Positions 1 through 7,768 of a DNA stretch of 64,000 nucleotides are shown piece after piece. The DNA lies in NCBI RefSeq assembly GCF_003946505.1, contig NZ_RHON01000003.1:181256-245255 (forward strand), read 5' to 3'. This DNA is from Companilactobacillus mishanensis (GTDB lineage: Bacteria; Bacillota; Bacilli; Lactobacillales; Lactobacillaceae). The notes below the pieces were generated by a model that did no database searches, was not told where the DNA came from, and was given only the letters and a program-made list of their open reading frames with translations. The position numbers were made by a program, and so were the translations under genes. How positions within the stretch are numbered: position 1 is the stretch's first letter; every line of letters begins with the position of its first letter.

Positions 1-682
1 TTGGGAAACTAGATGAAGGAATAGTTAGTGTTTGCTTGTCAGCAACGTTATCCCACCAGTCTTGTGCAGCATTATAGAATGTCTCACTTGCTGCTGGATC
101 ATATTTCTCACCTAGTCCACCATAAGCTCTTGAAGTATCGTAACGATCAGGCTCTTGGATATCTTCAAGTTTGGAGTATGCGTCACTGCCTTTTCGTGAA
201 AAACCAATTGGGAAAACTACTTTGGCAGCAGTTCCTGTAGTCACATCCGTGATTTTATCATTAACGTCTGAAGCAATCTTTCCCAATAAAGTAGTTGGCT
301 GATCAGTCGGTTCATTATTGAAATCAGCAGCTTTCATATCATCAGCAGAAGACGCCGTTACATTAGCATCATTAATAACATCAGGTGTTGTCCCAGTGTA
401 TAAGACTGAAGGAACATCTTGATATTCTGCGGTGCCAGCCTGAGTATTCTGTTGTGTAGCTGGATTATCCTCACTTAAAACAACTACATTAGATTGATTA
501 ATTTGTGACTGGGAAGCAGTCTGATCATAGCTAACAGCTTCAGTTTGGCTAGTTGAATCGGCTGAACTTCCAGATGTAGTATCAGCAGAAGCATTACTAG
601 TCGTGGCCATAAATGTTCCAGCCATGAATAAAGCGGCAAGGGAAGTTATATACCGTTTTTTCAAAGTAACTTTATGTTTCAT
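1..682 (-). CDS. Secreted alpha/beta hydrolase, N-terminal part (runs off the left edge)
   Basis: The frame is open from the ATG at 682 to the window edge, about 227 residues. A good ribosome site (GGAGGGG) precedes the start. The protein begins with a lysine/arginine-rich signal peptide (MKHKVTLKKRYITSL, then a hydrophobic stretch ending near NASA-D). A Ser/Thr/Gln-rich spacer follows, and then a region (TPDVIN, LLGKIA, DVTTGTAAK, RYDTS, EKYDPAAS, QDWWDN) that closely matches residues ~185-290 of the full-length secreted hydrolase at 22222-24006. The two are clear paralogs. The catalytic part lies outside the window, so activity cannot be judged. I infer an exported, possibly wall-associated, hydrolase of unknown substrate. 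Confidence 0.8.
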   Translation of the reverse strand, partial: MKHKVTLKKRYITSLAALFMAGTFMATTSNASADTTSGSSADSTSQTEAVSYDQTASQSQINQSNVVVLSEDNPATQQNTQAGTAEYQDVPSVLYTGTTPDVINDANVTASSADDMKAADFNNEPTDQPTTLLGKIASDVNDKITDVTTGTAAKVVFPIGFSRKGSDAYSKLEDIQEPDRYDTSRAYGGLGEKYDPAASETFYNAAQDWWDNVADKQTLTIPSSSFP

Positions 683-975
683 GTTATTCCCCTCCTATAA
701 AAATTATTCTAAGAATATCACAAAACAAGTTGGATTGGTACCGCTTACATAAAATAATATTAAAAAGTATATCGAAATAAGTAATTTAAATGAGTATTGA
801 TTGTATTTCAATTGTCCGATATGAACACATTTAGTTATTTTGTCTTATTTTTCAATTTAAATATAAGTAAATTGTAATTGGTATTTTGAGTTTCAAGGTT
901 ATCAGAGCTAAATCCACCGCAATCAGAGATAATTGTATTAAAATATTAATATCTCAATTGGAAGTGAGTCGGCAA

Positions 976-1287
976 ATGATAAAAACATTAACTACCCAAA
1001 ATTTTACATCTCGTGATACAAGCAAGGTCAACGTACTCAATTTTAGCAATGATTGGTGCTCACAATGTTATATGGAAAATCCAATAATCACTGCTGCAGC
1101 AGATAAATATGATAGTAAGCTAAATTTTTACACGATCAATGCCGACAGCAATCCAGATTTGGTTGAAAAATACGACATCATGACCGCACCAACTATCATC
1201 ATTGAAAAAAATGATCATATCGAGTATCGCACTACTACCTTCCTTGATAAGACACAATTAGACAATCTACTCAGATATTATCTATAA
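976..1287 (+). CDS. Thioredoxin-family protein
   Basis: This is a 103-residue thioredoxin-fold protein with a WCSQC active site (classical thioredoxin has WCGPC) and a cis-proline loop (APT) about 40 residues later. No signal peptide is seen, so it is probably a cytosolic disulfide reductase or redox partner. The frame is open further upstream to a TTG at 886. I prefer the ATG at 976 because the added residues lie before the thioredoxin fold and GGAAGTGAG precedes this ATG. A DsbB-like membrane protein is encoded 360 bp downstream, which may or may not be a functional link because a terminator separates them. Confidence 0.8.
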   Translation: MIKTLTTQNFTSRDTSKVNVLNFSNDWCSQCYMENPIITAAADKYDSKLNFYTINADSNPDLVEKYDIMTAPTIIIEKNDHIEYRTTTFLDKTQLDNLLRYYL

Positions 1288-1293
1288 CTATAG

Positions 1294-1345
1294 AAGCGTT
1301 CAAAATGATTTTTGTACTCAAAATCATCTTGGACGCTTGTTTTAT
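1294..1345 (+). terminator. Intrinsic terminator after the thioredoxin gene
   Basis: The arms AAGCGTTCAAAATGATTTT and AAAATCATCTTGGACGCTT pair with two mismatches around a short loop, followed by GTTTTATT. The U-run is weak but the stem is long. Confidence 0.75.
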
Positions 1346-1468
1346 TACATAATAAAAACTGAAATTTAACTTTTTGATTCATTGAGCGATTTTTGAAAAA
1401 CGATAAGTGAAACCATTCATTTATCACTTTGGGAGTGGTAAAGTACTAGTTGGAAAGGAAGCGATTTC

Positions 1469-1630
1469 ATGGACATTATCATTATGATAATCATTACCTT
1501 CATGTTTCTAAGGATGATTATTAAGGGGAAAGTGACAAAGGCCGACTTCGCAATGTGGGCATTAATTGCCGTCTTAGTCTTGATCCTATTCAAATTGCAT
1601 GCAACAAGTACCTTACCAATAAGTCTATAG
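1469..1630 (+). CDS. Small membrane protein upstream of the DsbB-like gene
   Basis: A 53-residue ORF starts at ATG 1469 behind GGAAAGGAAG. It has an Ile/Met-rich hydrophobic N-terminal segment, a short basic linker (IIKGKVTKADF) and a second hydrophobic segment (ALIAVLVLILF). I see two transmembrane helices and no known family. It ends 18 bp before the DsbB-like gene and is probably co-transcribed with it. It could be a partner or stabiliser of that protein, but the sequence does not show this. Confidence 0.6.
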   Translation: MDIIIMIIITFMFLRMIIKGKVTKADFAMWALIAVLVLILFKLHATSTLPISL

Positions 1631-1648
1631 AAGGGGATATTTATAATT

Positions 1649-2236
1649 ATGGAAACTGCAAATAAAGGTACCGCTACCTCAAAATTAGGCTTTTGGTTAG
1701 CGAACCTGTTCGTATTTGGATATAACTTTGTATTGGCAGGAGGATTCTTCTTTCAATTCGCATTACACGAATTCCCATGCCCACTCTGTATGATTCAAAG
1801 ATATTTTATGATGTTAGCAAGCTTCGGGCCACTATACATCATCATTGCCACAAAGAATGGTACGATCAATCCACAAAAATTTATGCGGGGATATGGATTG
1901 TCAGCATTAGCTGCCTTCTTAGGTTCAACAGCCTCAATCAGACAAATACTATTGCATATCGCACCAAATGACCCAGGTTACGGTTCAGCCGTTCTAGGCC
2001 TACATACGTACACTTGGGCATTAGTAAGTTTCGTTGTTGTAATTGTATTCTGTTCATTTATGATGATCTTCTCAAAAGAACTTTGTCCAAAAGGTGACGA
2101 GTATAACGTTATCGCAACAATCAACATTTGGATCTTCGCAGTATTGATAGTTGCAAACCTATTAGCAATTATCGCCGAAGAAGGATTCAATTTCTTACTA
2201 CCATCAGATCCAACTAAATATTTACTATTTCAGTGA
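1649..2236 (+). CDS. DsbB-like disulfide bond formation protein
   Basis: A 195-residue integral membrane protein with about five hydrophobic helices. The loop after helix 1 carries CPLC followed by QRY, the quinone-linked CxxC signature of the DsbB/BdbC/VKOR-like oxidoreductase family (PF02600). In DsbB this pair passes electrons from the thiol oxidase to quinone. The second extracytoplasmic loop (between helices 3 and 4, about residues 100-115) has no cysteine, whereas E. coli DsbB uses a second Cys pair there. The other cysteines are within helix 4 and in the loop after it (ELCPKG). No DsbA-like extracytoplasmic partner is adjacent. The family assignment is firm, but the redox route is uncertain. 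Confidence 0.8.
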   Translation: METANKGTATSKLGFWLANLFVFGYNFVLAGGFFFQFALHEFPCPLCMIQRYFMMLASFGPLYIIIATKNGTINPQKFMRGYGLSALAAFLGSTASIRQILLHIAPNDPGYGSAVLGLHTYTWALVSFVVVIVFCSFMMIFSKELCPKGDEYNVIATINIWIFAVLIVANLLAIIAEEGFNFLLPSDPTKYLLFQ

Positions 2237-2258
2237 TAAATAAAACATATTAAACAAA

Positions 2259-2290
2259 AATAACCAGTCGAATGACTGGTTATTTTTTTA
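2259..2290 (+). terminator. Intrinsic terminator after the DsbB-like gene
   Basis: A perfect 11-bp stem, AATAACCAGTC with GACTGGTTATT, closes a GAAT loop and is followed by a T-run. Confidence 0.9.
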
Positions 2291-2382
2291 TCCACATTTA
2301 TAGTTCACTTAAACTATAAGTTCATGTGATATACTTAGAAGTTGCCTTTACTCAATCTGGAAACAGTGAGGGGGTGAACGAG

Positions 2383-2466
2383 ATGTTCATAACGATCCTA
2401 GAGTCAATACTTGCGGGGTGCATTGTTGCACTTTTTAGTTACTGGTTGAATAACCGAAGCAAGTAG
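2383..2466 (+). CDS. Fst-family type I toxin peptide
   Basis: A 27-residue peptide with a hydrophobic core and the typical C-terminal end: AGCIVALFSYWLNNRSK. This matches the Fst/Ldr-type toxins of plasmid pAD1 and many Lactobacillales chromosomes, which insert in the cell membrane. A strong ribosome site (GAGGGG) precedes ATG 2383. A GTG at 2374 is in frame but less likely. An extended -10 promoter (TGATATACT, near 2326-2334) lies upstream. The first 17 bases of the gene recur with one mismatch at 2536-2552, inside the opposing antitoxin RNA. This is the repeat arrangement that lets the Fst antitoxin RNA pair with the toxin mRNA. Confidence 0.85.
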   Translation: MFITILESILAGCIVALFSYWLNNRSK

Positions 2467-2493
2467 AGTTCAAGGCAATTTTCAACCAAATAA

Positions 2494-2526
2494 AAAACCT
2501 CGGTATACGGCTACCGGGGTTTTTGT
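2494..2526. terminator. Shared bidirectional terminator of the Fst locus
   Basis: The arms AAACCTCGGTA and TACCGGGGTTT flank a TACGGC loop, with A-runs and T-runs on both sides. It can end both the toxin mRNA and the convergent antitoxin RNA, as in pAD1 par. Confidence 0.85.
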
Positions 2527-2560
2527 GTAAACAAAATGTTCTTAACGATCCTTTTGTACA
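2496..2560 (-). ncRNA. Putative Fst antitoxin RNA (RNA II-like)
   Basis: An extended -10 element (TGGTATATT on the minus strand, 2574-2566) directs transcription leftward. Initiation near 2560 and ending at the shared terminator gives an RNA of about 65 nt, the size known for Fst RNA II. It carries the complement of 2536-2552, a 16/17 match to the toxin's start codon and first codons, and would therefore block translation initiation. The ends are estimates from promoter and terminator positions. Confidence 0.7.
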
Positions 2561-2608
2561 AGAACAATATACCACATGTCAGTGATTAACTAAAGCTTAT
2601 TAGTCTAA

Positions 2609-2656
2609 ATGAAGTTAATACGTGCCGGGTGTTTCGTTGCCCTCTTAAGTTACTGA
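2609..2656 (+). pseudogene. Decayed second Fst toxin copy
   Basis: Reading from ATG 2609 gives MKLIRAGCFVALLSY and then TGA, where the intact toxin next door has TGG (Trp). Downstream codons still spell LNNRGK. The copy has lost most of its N-terminal codons, its ribosome site and the 17-base repeat. It lies about 220 bp from the intact copy in the same orientation, so a tandem duplication followed by decay is the simplest reading. Confidence 0.7.
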
Positions 2657-2699
2657 TTGAATAACAGAGGCAAGTATAATTTCAAGCAATATTCAACTA

Positions 2700-2776
2700 A
2701 AAAGAGCCTCGGTATTCCACTACCGGGGTTTTCATGTGAACAAAATGTTATACCTTTTTCCAACATGAATATACCA
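2700..2776 (-). ncRNA. Second, possibly orphan, antitoxin-like RNA unit
   Basis: The antitoxin side of the second Fst copy is better kept than its toxin side. The -10 element TGGTATATT (minus strand, 2776-2768) and about 20 surrounding bases are identical to the first copy. The hairpin CCTCGGTA/TACCGGGG (2707-2729) is present as terminator. The region that should pair with the toxin start is, however, different. Expression is inferred only. Confidence 0.5.
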
Positions 2777-2807
2777 CATGTCAGTGATAAAGTGTAGCTT
2801 TTTAATG

Positions 2808-3407
2808 TTATTGTGCCGCAAACACAGGTACCAAAATTTTATTGACAAACATCAGCACAGTCTCCTGATCATAGTGATCTTCACTAATAATTCGTGTGAT
2901 GAGTAAAAATATAGGCATATTAATGACGGTTTCTGGAAAGGTTTCTGGATCTGTCTTAACTTCTCCACGTTTGTATGCATTTTGGAGTATGGTCATTAAA
3001 TAATTTCTCAATATATTTTCATCAAAAATCCTACGATAACTTTCAGCATTAGCTTTAGAGAAATTTGGCAGAGCATCTCGCAAAGCTCCCTTAATATTCT
3101 TGAGGCCAATTGGTCGTATTAATGTAAGTGGAATGTTCATTAACTCTATTAGATCAGCACGTAAACTACCATTGTTAGGCGCCTTTAAAGATGCAAATAC
3201 TTCTGCAACAGGAGAGAACTTTCTAATTGCTGCAACTGTGACTTCTAGCTTTGTGTTCCAACGACGGTAAATTGCATTCTTATTTGTATGAGCAGTACCA
3301 GCAATATCATCCATCGTCATCGGAGTATAGCCAGTCGTTTGCAACAATTGCCAAGTTGAGGTCAAAATCGCATCTTCCAGTTCTTTTCCACGCCGTCTTT
3401 GAGCCAT
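2808..3407 (-). CDS. TetR-family transcriptional regulator
   Basis: A 199-residue protein with the TetR N-terminal helix-turn-helix: about residues 10-55 contain GYTPMTMDDIAGTAHTNKNA and then YRRWNTKLEV. The C-terminal ligand domain is of the type following MDR-associated regulators. AAAGGAGG precedes ATG 3407. It is divergent from an MFS drug exporter operon, so it most likely represses that operon (and itself) and is released by a toxic ligand. An inverted repeat in the shared intergenic region is a candidate operator. Confidence 0.85.
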   Translation of the reverse strand: MAQRRRGKELEDAILTSTWQLLQTTGYTPMTMDDIAGTAHTNKNAIYRRWNTKLEVTVAAIRKFSPVAEVFASLKAPNNGSLRADLIELMNIPLTLIRPIGLKNIKGALRDALPNFSKANAESYRRIFDENILRNYLMTILQNAYKRGEVKTDPETFPETVINMPIFLLITRIISEDHYDQETVLMFVNKILVPVFAAQ

Positions 3408-3448
3408 AATTAGCCTCCTTTGGGATTAAATAATTCGTTAATTTAATA

Positions 3449-3493
3449 CTGATAGTTTCTAAAGTAAATGTCAATCATTTAAGGTACTATCAG
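3449..3493. promoter_or_regulatory. Inverted repeat, candidate TetR operator
   Basis: CTGATAGT (3449-3456) and ACTATCAG (3486-3493) are perfect inverted arms 29 bp apart, in the region between the divergent TetR gene and MFS exporter. Such spacing could reflect two half-sites or two operators. Binding is inferred from position. Confidence 0.45.
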
Positions 3494-3568
3494 ATTTCTA
3501 TAAAAAATATCAATCAAAACATAAATTATCCGGTCTTCACCTAATTACGGGGAGGTAATCATAATTTA

Positions 3569-3596
3569 TTGACATTAATAAAAATGGTGTTATTCT
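3569..3596 (+). promoter_or_regulatory. Sigma-A-type promoter of the MFS exporter operon
   Basis: TTGACA (3569-3574) and TATTCT (3591-3596) with a 16-bp spacer, 40 bp before the exporter start. Confidence 0.75.
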
Positions 3597-3635
3597 CTTT
3601 TTAAATACTTGAAGTACCCTAAAAGGAGAATTGTT

Positions 3636-5063
3636 ATGGCTCAACAAATTAGTCCTTATACAACAATACGTACTCAAAAAGCACCATCACCAATGAAAAG
3701 TGCCATGATCCTTGTCCTAGCAATGATTGTTCCTATGCTAGACACAACCATGACCAATATTGGTATCAATACTATCTTAAAAGATTTGAATTCAACAGTT
3801 AACACCATGCAGTGGATCACAACTGCTTATGTTTTAGCTCTGGGATTAGCTGTTCCACTTGCTGGATGGTTGATAGACAAAGTTTCTGGAAAACTTCTAG
3901 TTGAGATCTCACTGGTAACCTTCCTAATTGGTTCAATCATGTCTGGTATCTCAACCAGCGTATCTACACTGATGATTGGTCGAATCATTCAAGGGGCTGC
4001 AGCAGGTGTCTTAATTTCGGCCTCACAAACTTTGATCGTAAGAGCAGCTGGTGGTAAAAATTTAGGAAAAATGATGGCTACCGTGGGACTACCAATCGTG
4101 TTTGCCCCAATAATCGGACCAACAATTGGTGGCGCATTGATCAAGTTTCTTAACTGGCACTGGCTGTTCTATGTCAATATTCCTGTAATTCTCATTGCAC
4201 TATTTTTCGTGATAATGTGGCTTCCAACTTTCGATACAGATAAGTCAGATAAGGGCTTCGACTTCACTGGTTTCATCCTTTTAGTTGGACTCTTTTCAGG
4301 TCTAGTTGTAGGTATAACTAACTTTAGTACTGATGATGTTTTCGGAAAAATGAACGTATTATTTCCAATTTTCATCGGTATCGATTGTTTAATTTTGTAC
4401 ATAATATATGCTTACATGAATTCTAAAAAAGTATTAGTACCTTTGACTCTTTTCAAAAACACTCGTTTCTCAGCATCAGCCATTCTACTATTTATGACAG
4501 GCTTAATGTCGAACGGCGTTATGTTCGTACTTCCTTTATATTTACAAAATATCCGTGGACTTTCCGTAATCTGGTCAGGTATTTATCTGATAGCTCTTGG
4601 TCTCGGTATGTTAGTAACTAGAACAATTGTGGGAAGACTGACTGACGATTATGGAGCAAAATGGATCGTCATAATATCATTGATAGCAGGATTCTTGACA
4701 ACAATTCCTTTTGCTTTCTTCACCAAATCTACTCCAACTTGGTTACTAGTTGTAGTGATGTTCTTATTAGGATTGAGCCGTAGTGGAATAATTCCCATCA
4801 TGACTGATAGTTACAGTAACATACCTAACAGTCTTATTTCTGAAGCAACTGTCTCAACTCGGATGATCCAAAATATTGGTGGCTCTGTCGCTACAGCATT
4901 GTTAGCTGCCGTTATTGCCAGTTTTACTGGAACAAATGTCGCTAGCACCACAATGATGAACACAGCTTACTCACAAGCATTCATCTGGATTTCAGTCGGT
5001 ACACTGATTGGTATAATTCCAGCATTCTGGCTTAGTGAAAATCACGAAAAGAAGGTGGCATAA
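3636..5063 (+). CDS. MFS multidrug efflux transporter, DHA2 (14-TMS, EmrB/QacA) family
   Basis: A 475-residue membrane protein with about 14 hydrophobic segments. Recognisable signatures are LDTTMTNIGINTIL in helix 1 (motif D1, proton antiport), WLIDKVSGK in loop 2-3 (motif A) and GPTIGGALI in helix 5 (antiporter motif C). It should export amphipathic or cationic drugs using the proton gradient. The frame extends upstream to a TTG, but AAAGGAGAA sits immediately before ATG 3636, which I take as the start. Its stop codon overlaps the start of the DUF4811 gene by one base, and a TetR regulator is divergent. Confidence 0.9.
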   Translation: MAQQISPYTTIRTQKAPSPMKSAMILVLAMIVPMLDTTMTNIGINTILKDLNSTVNTMQWITTAYVLALGLAVPLAGWLIDKVSGKLLVEISLVTFLIGSIMSGISTSVSTLMIGRIIQGAAAGVLISASQTLIVRAAGGKNLGKMMATVGLPIVFAPIIGPTIGGALIKFLNWHWLFYVNIPVILIALFFVIMWLPTFDTDKSDKGFDFTGFILLVGLFSGLVVGITNFSTDDVFGKMNVLFPIFIGIDCLILYIIYAYMNSKKVLVPLTLFKNTRFSASAILLFMTGLMSNGVMFVLPLYLQNIRGLSVIWSGIYLIALGLGMLVTRTIVGRLTDDYGAKWIVIISLIAGFLTTIPFAFFTKSTPTWLLVVVMFLLGLSRSGIIPIMTDSYSNIPNSLISEATVSTRMIQNIGGSVATALLAAVIASFTGTNVASTTMMNTAYSQAFIWISVGTLIGIIPAFWLSENHEKKVA

Positions 5064-5746
5064 TGCTAATAATTCTAACAGTTGTATTTGCCGTCGTTGG
5101 TGTGATTCTCCTGTTTAAAAAACAACATGTCTTAGGAATTACCCTGTTGGTCAGCATGTTGATCTGCCAATCATTCATACTCCTCGATGCAAATAAGCAT
5201 TACGGAACCAGCAAATACACGGCCACTCAAACAGAACAAATCGCTCCAGTTGCCAATATCAAAGGTAACAAGATTCTTGTCAAAGAGAAAATCAAACAAG
5301 GTAAAACCGAATATCAGGCATACGCAACTAAAACGCCTGGTAAATCTGAGATACACACTGTGCTAAATAAACAAAAAACGGTCAAAATAAATACAGATTC
5401 AAATGATTCAAATAAAGAAATTAAAAATATCAAGTATCGTTATAACGATACGATCCAAAAACTACTATTCACCGGAATCACCAACAGTGGTCAATTGAGT
5501 TCTCAAGAAATTACGTATAATCTCAATTCTAACTGGCACATAGTTACTAAATCACAATTAAAACGTGCCGGTAAGGTACTTAAAGAACCCAAAACTCAAT
5601 TAGCAATTAAACAAGATGTCGAAAACGATGTTCATAATCAGATAAAAACAGATCCAACATTAGCCAAGAATCCCGCTAATCTAAAAAAATTAGAGGATAA
5701 AGCTTTAACAAAAGCCGTTGGAAACGTGATAGATAGCGCCAAGTAG
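5063..5746 (+). CDS. DUF4811 domain protein, membrane-anchored, linked to MFS exporter
   Basis: A 227-residue protein with two closely spaced N-terminal hydrophobic segments (about residues 1-20 and 25-43), then a basic, probably extracytoplasmic, domain. The gene overlaps the exporter stop codon (TAATG), so translation is coupled. DUF4811 proteins are typically found next to DHA2 exporters in lactobacilli and leuconostocs, and I assign it on that basis plus the sequence pattern. The molecular role is unknown; an accessory subunit of the pump is plausible. No terminator is evident before the next promoter at 5757. Confidence 0.75.
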   Translation: MLIILTVVFAVVGVILLFKKQHVLGITLLVSMLICQSFILLDANKHYGTSKYTATQTEQIAPVANIKGNKILVKEKIKQGKTEYQAYATKTPGKSEIHTVLNKQKTVKINTDSNDSNKEIKNIKYRYNDTIQKLLFTGITNSGQLSSQEITYNLNSNWHIVTKSQLKRAGKVLKEPKTQLAIKQDVENDVHNQIKTDPTLAKNPANLKKLEDKALTKAVGNVIDSAK

Positions 5747-5756
5747 CAAATTGGTC

Positions 5757-5786
5757 TTTACAACCACCAAAAAAACGTGCTATTCT
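5757..5786 (+). promoter_or_regulatory. Promoter of the asnS T-box leader
   Basis: TTTACA (5757-5762) and TATTCT (5781-5786) with an 18-bp spacer, directly before the T-box leader. Confidence 0.6.
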
Positions 5787-5792
5787 TTCATT

Positions 5793-6060
5793 AACTTAAT
5801 ACATAGGATTTTAAAAAGAAGAAGTACTATTTACCCTATTCTCAGTGAGTTAAGGACAGTGCGAACTTAACATGCAGGTATCTACGAATAACATCTTTTT
5901 ACATCGGCCTGAACTAGCAGTAGGGTTTGACGTCGCTGACACGTTACAGTCAGTAAGCATATGATGTGCTTGTTAGAGATGTTTTCATTAGAAAACAAAT
6001 TGGGTGGTACCGCGAAAAGACCTTTCGCCCCTTTTACCAGGGGTGGAAGGTCTTTTTTTA
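5793..6060 (+). ncRNA. T-box riboswitch (tRNA-Asn-sensing) upstream of asnS
   Basis: The conserved T-box sequence TGGGTGGTACCGCG is at 6001-6014. It is followed by an intrinsic terminator (AAAAGACC...GGTCTTTT, 6015-6059) in the usual antiterminator/terminator arrangement. The 5' part contains paired segments consistent with stem I. An AAC triplet at 5890-5892 (context GAATAACATC) is the likely asparagine specifier; another AAC at about 5868-5870 is an alternative. Uncharged tRNA-Asn would stabilise the antiterminator and allow asnS expression. The terminator is unusually far (about 310 nt) from the asnS start. Confidence 0.9.
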
Positions 6061-6070
6061 CGTCTTCTTA

Positions 6071-6280
6071 ACATCTTCGATGTTTAGAAGACGTTATGGG
6101 AATGGCCAAAGGACGTTCGCGTTCATTTAATGTCGGCTTTACATCTTTGATGTTTAGAAGACGTTATGGGAACGGCCAAAGGACGTTCGCGTTCATTTAA
6201 TGTCGGTTTTACATCTTCGATGTTTAGAAGACGTTACGGGGACGGCGAAAGGACGTTCGCGTTCCGATTATGTAGGTTTC
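6071..6280 (+). repeat. Three tandem 70-bp repeats in the asnS leader
   Basis: Units at 6071-6140, 6141-6210 and 6211-6280 are nearly identical. Each can form two hairpins: ACATC/GATGT around a TTC or TTT loop, and GAACG/CGTTC. In the second hairpin, unit 1 has GAATG and unit 3 has GGACG, both still pairing through G-U, so pairing is kept while sequence drifts. The ten bases before unit 1 (CGTCTTCTTA) extend its first hairpin by pairing with AGAAGACG. No ORF or ribosome site is seen. The function is unknown. Confidence 0.85.
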
Positions 6281-6286
6281 ATATGA

Positions 6287-6345
6287 TACTTAACTTTTTG
6301 AGCAGACATAACCGTCTACATTTAAGTACCCATTAATCTGTACTT
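6287..6345 (+). promoter_or_regulatory. Two mutually exclusive stems before asnS, possible second attenuator
   Basis: TACTTAA (6287-6293) can pair with TTAAGTA (6322-6328), helped by AGAC/GTCT inside. Alternatively AAGTAC (6324-6329) pairs with GTACTT (6340-6345), which is followed by a T-run like a weak terminator. Both stems use the same bases. This is a structural reading only. Confidence 0.35.
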
Positions 6346-6370
6346 TTTCATATTGAAAGGAGAATCCGTT

Positions 6371-7759
6371 ATGACAAAAGTTTTAGCAAAAGATTTATTT
6401 ACTAAAGAATTCAAAGATGGTGAAGAAATCACCATTCAAGGTTGGATCAGAACTATTAGAGGTTCAAAGAAAATTGGTTTTATCGAAGTGAACGATGGTT
6501 CATTTTTGAAAAACGTTCAAGTTGTTTTCAGTAAAGACCTAGATGATTTTGATGACATCAAGAAATTCCCAATCAGTACTACTATTGAGGTCACTGGTGA
6601 ACTTGCATTAACTCCGGATGCTCAACAACCATTCGAGATCCATGCTACTGATGTGAAAGAACTTGGATCTTCAGATGTTGACTATCCTCTACAAAAGAAA
6701 GCTCACACATACGAATACTTGAGAACGATTGCTCATTTGCGTCCAAGAACAAATACTTTCTATTCAATCTTTAGAATTCGTTCATTGGCTGCCTTTGCTG
6801 TCCATGAATACCTACAACATAACGGTTTCAACTATATTCACACACCTATTATCACAAGTAGTGATGCTGAAGGTGCCGGTGAAATGTTCCAAGTTACAAC
6901 TTTGGATATGAACAACGTTCCAAAGACTGATGATGGAAAAGTTGATTACAACGAAGACTTCTTTAAGAAGGAAACTAACTTAACTGTTAGTGGACAACTT
7001 GAAGTTGAAGCATTCGCTTTAGCACTAAGAAACGTCTACACATTTGGACCAACATTTAGAGCTGAAAACTCACATACTGGCCGTCACGCTTCAGAGTTCT
7101 GGATGATCGAACCTGAAATGGCATTCGCCGATATGCAAGATGAAATCAACGTTTCAGAAGAATTGCTAAAATATGTTGTCCAATATGTTTTCGACAACGC
7201 CAAAGAAGAAATCCAATTCTTAAATGACAACATCGATGAACACTTGATCGAACGCCTTTCAAACACAGTTTCTGAAAAGTTCGCCGAAGTTACATATACA
7301 GAAGCTATCGATTTACTAGAAAAAGCTGACGTCGACTTTGATGTTCCAGTAAGCTGGGGATTAGATCTAGAATCAGAACACGAACGTTACTTGAGTGAAA
7401 AAGTATTCAAGAAACCTGTCTTCTTAACAGACTATCCAAAAGACATCAAAGCCTTCTATATGCGTGCTAACGACGATGGTAAAACAGTTGCTGCAGCTGA
7501 CTTGTTAGTTCCCGAAATCGGAGAATTGATCGGTGGATCACAACGTGAAGAGCGCCTTGATTTACTAGAACAAAAGATCAAAGATTTGAAGTTAAACGAA
7601 GACGAATACAAGTGGTACTTAGAGTTACGTAAGTACGGTGGAACAGTTCACTCAGGCTTCGGAATCGGATTCGAAAGACTTGTTATGTATCTAACAGGTA
7701 TGAAGAATATCAGAGACGTCATCGCATATCCAAGAACACCAGGAAATGCTGAGTTCTAG
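6371..7759 (+). CDS. asnS: Asparaginyl-tRNA synthetase
   Basis: A 462-residue class IIb aminoacyl-tRNA synthetase that charges tRNA-Asn. The N-terminal OB-fold anticodon domain is at about residues 1-105 ([20 protein letters not shown]). Catalytic motif 2 ([20 protein letters not shown]) and motif 3 ([15 protein letters not shown]) are clear. AAAGGAGAA precedes ATG 6371, so this start is preferred over an in-frame TTG upstream. It is controlled by the T-box leader that starts near 5793. A structured segment and a terminator follow. Confidence 0.96.
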   Translation: MTKVLAKDLFTKEFKDGEEITIQGWIRTIRGSKKIGFIEVNDGSFLKNVQVVFSKDLDDFDDIKKFPISTTIEVTGELALTPDAQQPFEIHATDVKELGSSDVDYPLQKKAHTYEYLRTIAHLRPRTNTFYSIFRIRSLAAFAVHEYLQHNGFNYIHTPIITSSDAEGAGEMFQVTTLDMNNVPKTDDGKVDYNEDFFKKETNLTVSGQLEVEAFALALRNVYTFGPTFRAENSHTGRHASEFWMIEPEMAFADMQDEINVSEELLKYVVQYVFDNAKEEIQFLNDNIDEHLIERLSNTVSEKFAEVTYTEAIDLLEKADVDFDVPVSWGLDLESEHERYLSEKVFKKPVFLTDYPKDIKAFYMRANDDGKTVAAADLLVPEIGELIGGSQREERLDLLEQKIKDLKLNEDEYKWYLELRKYGGTVHSGFGIGFERLVMYLTGMKNIRDVIAYPRTPGNAEF

Positions 7760-7768
7760 AGCAGAGCC

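Noticed and set aside
28..240. 70-residue plus-strand frame at the left edge
   Set aside because: It is antisense to the secreted hydrolase start, which is supported by homology to its paralog.
6071..6280. Tandem 70-bp units considered as a CRISPR array
   Set aside because: The units are contiguous with no unique spacers, each is about 70 bp, and no cas genes are near. They are a plain tandem repeat.
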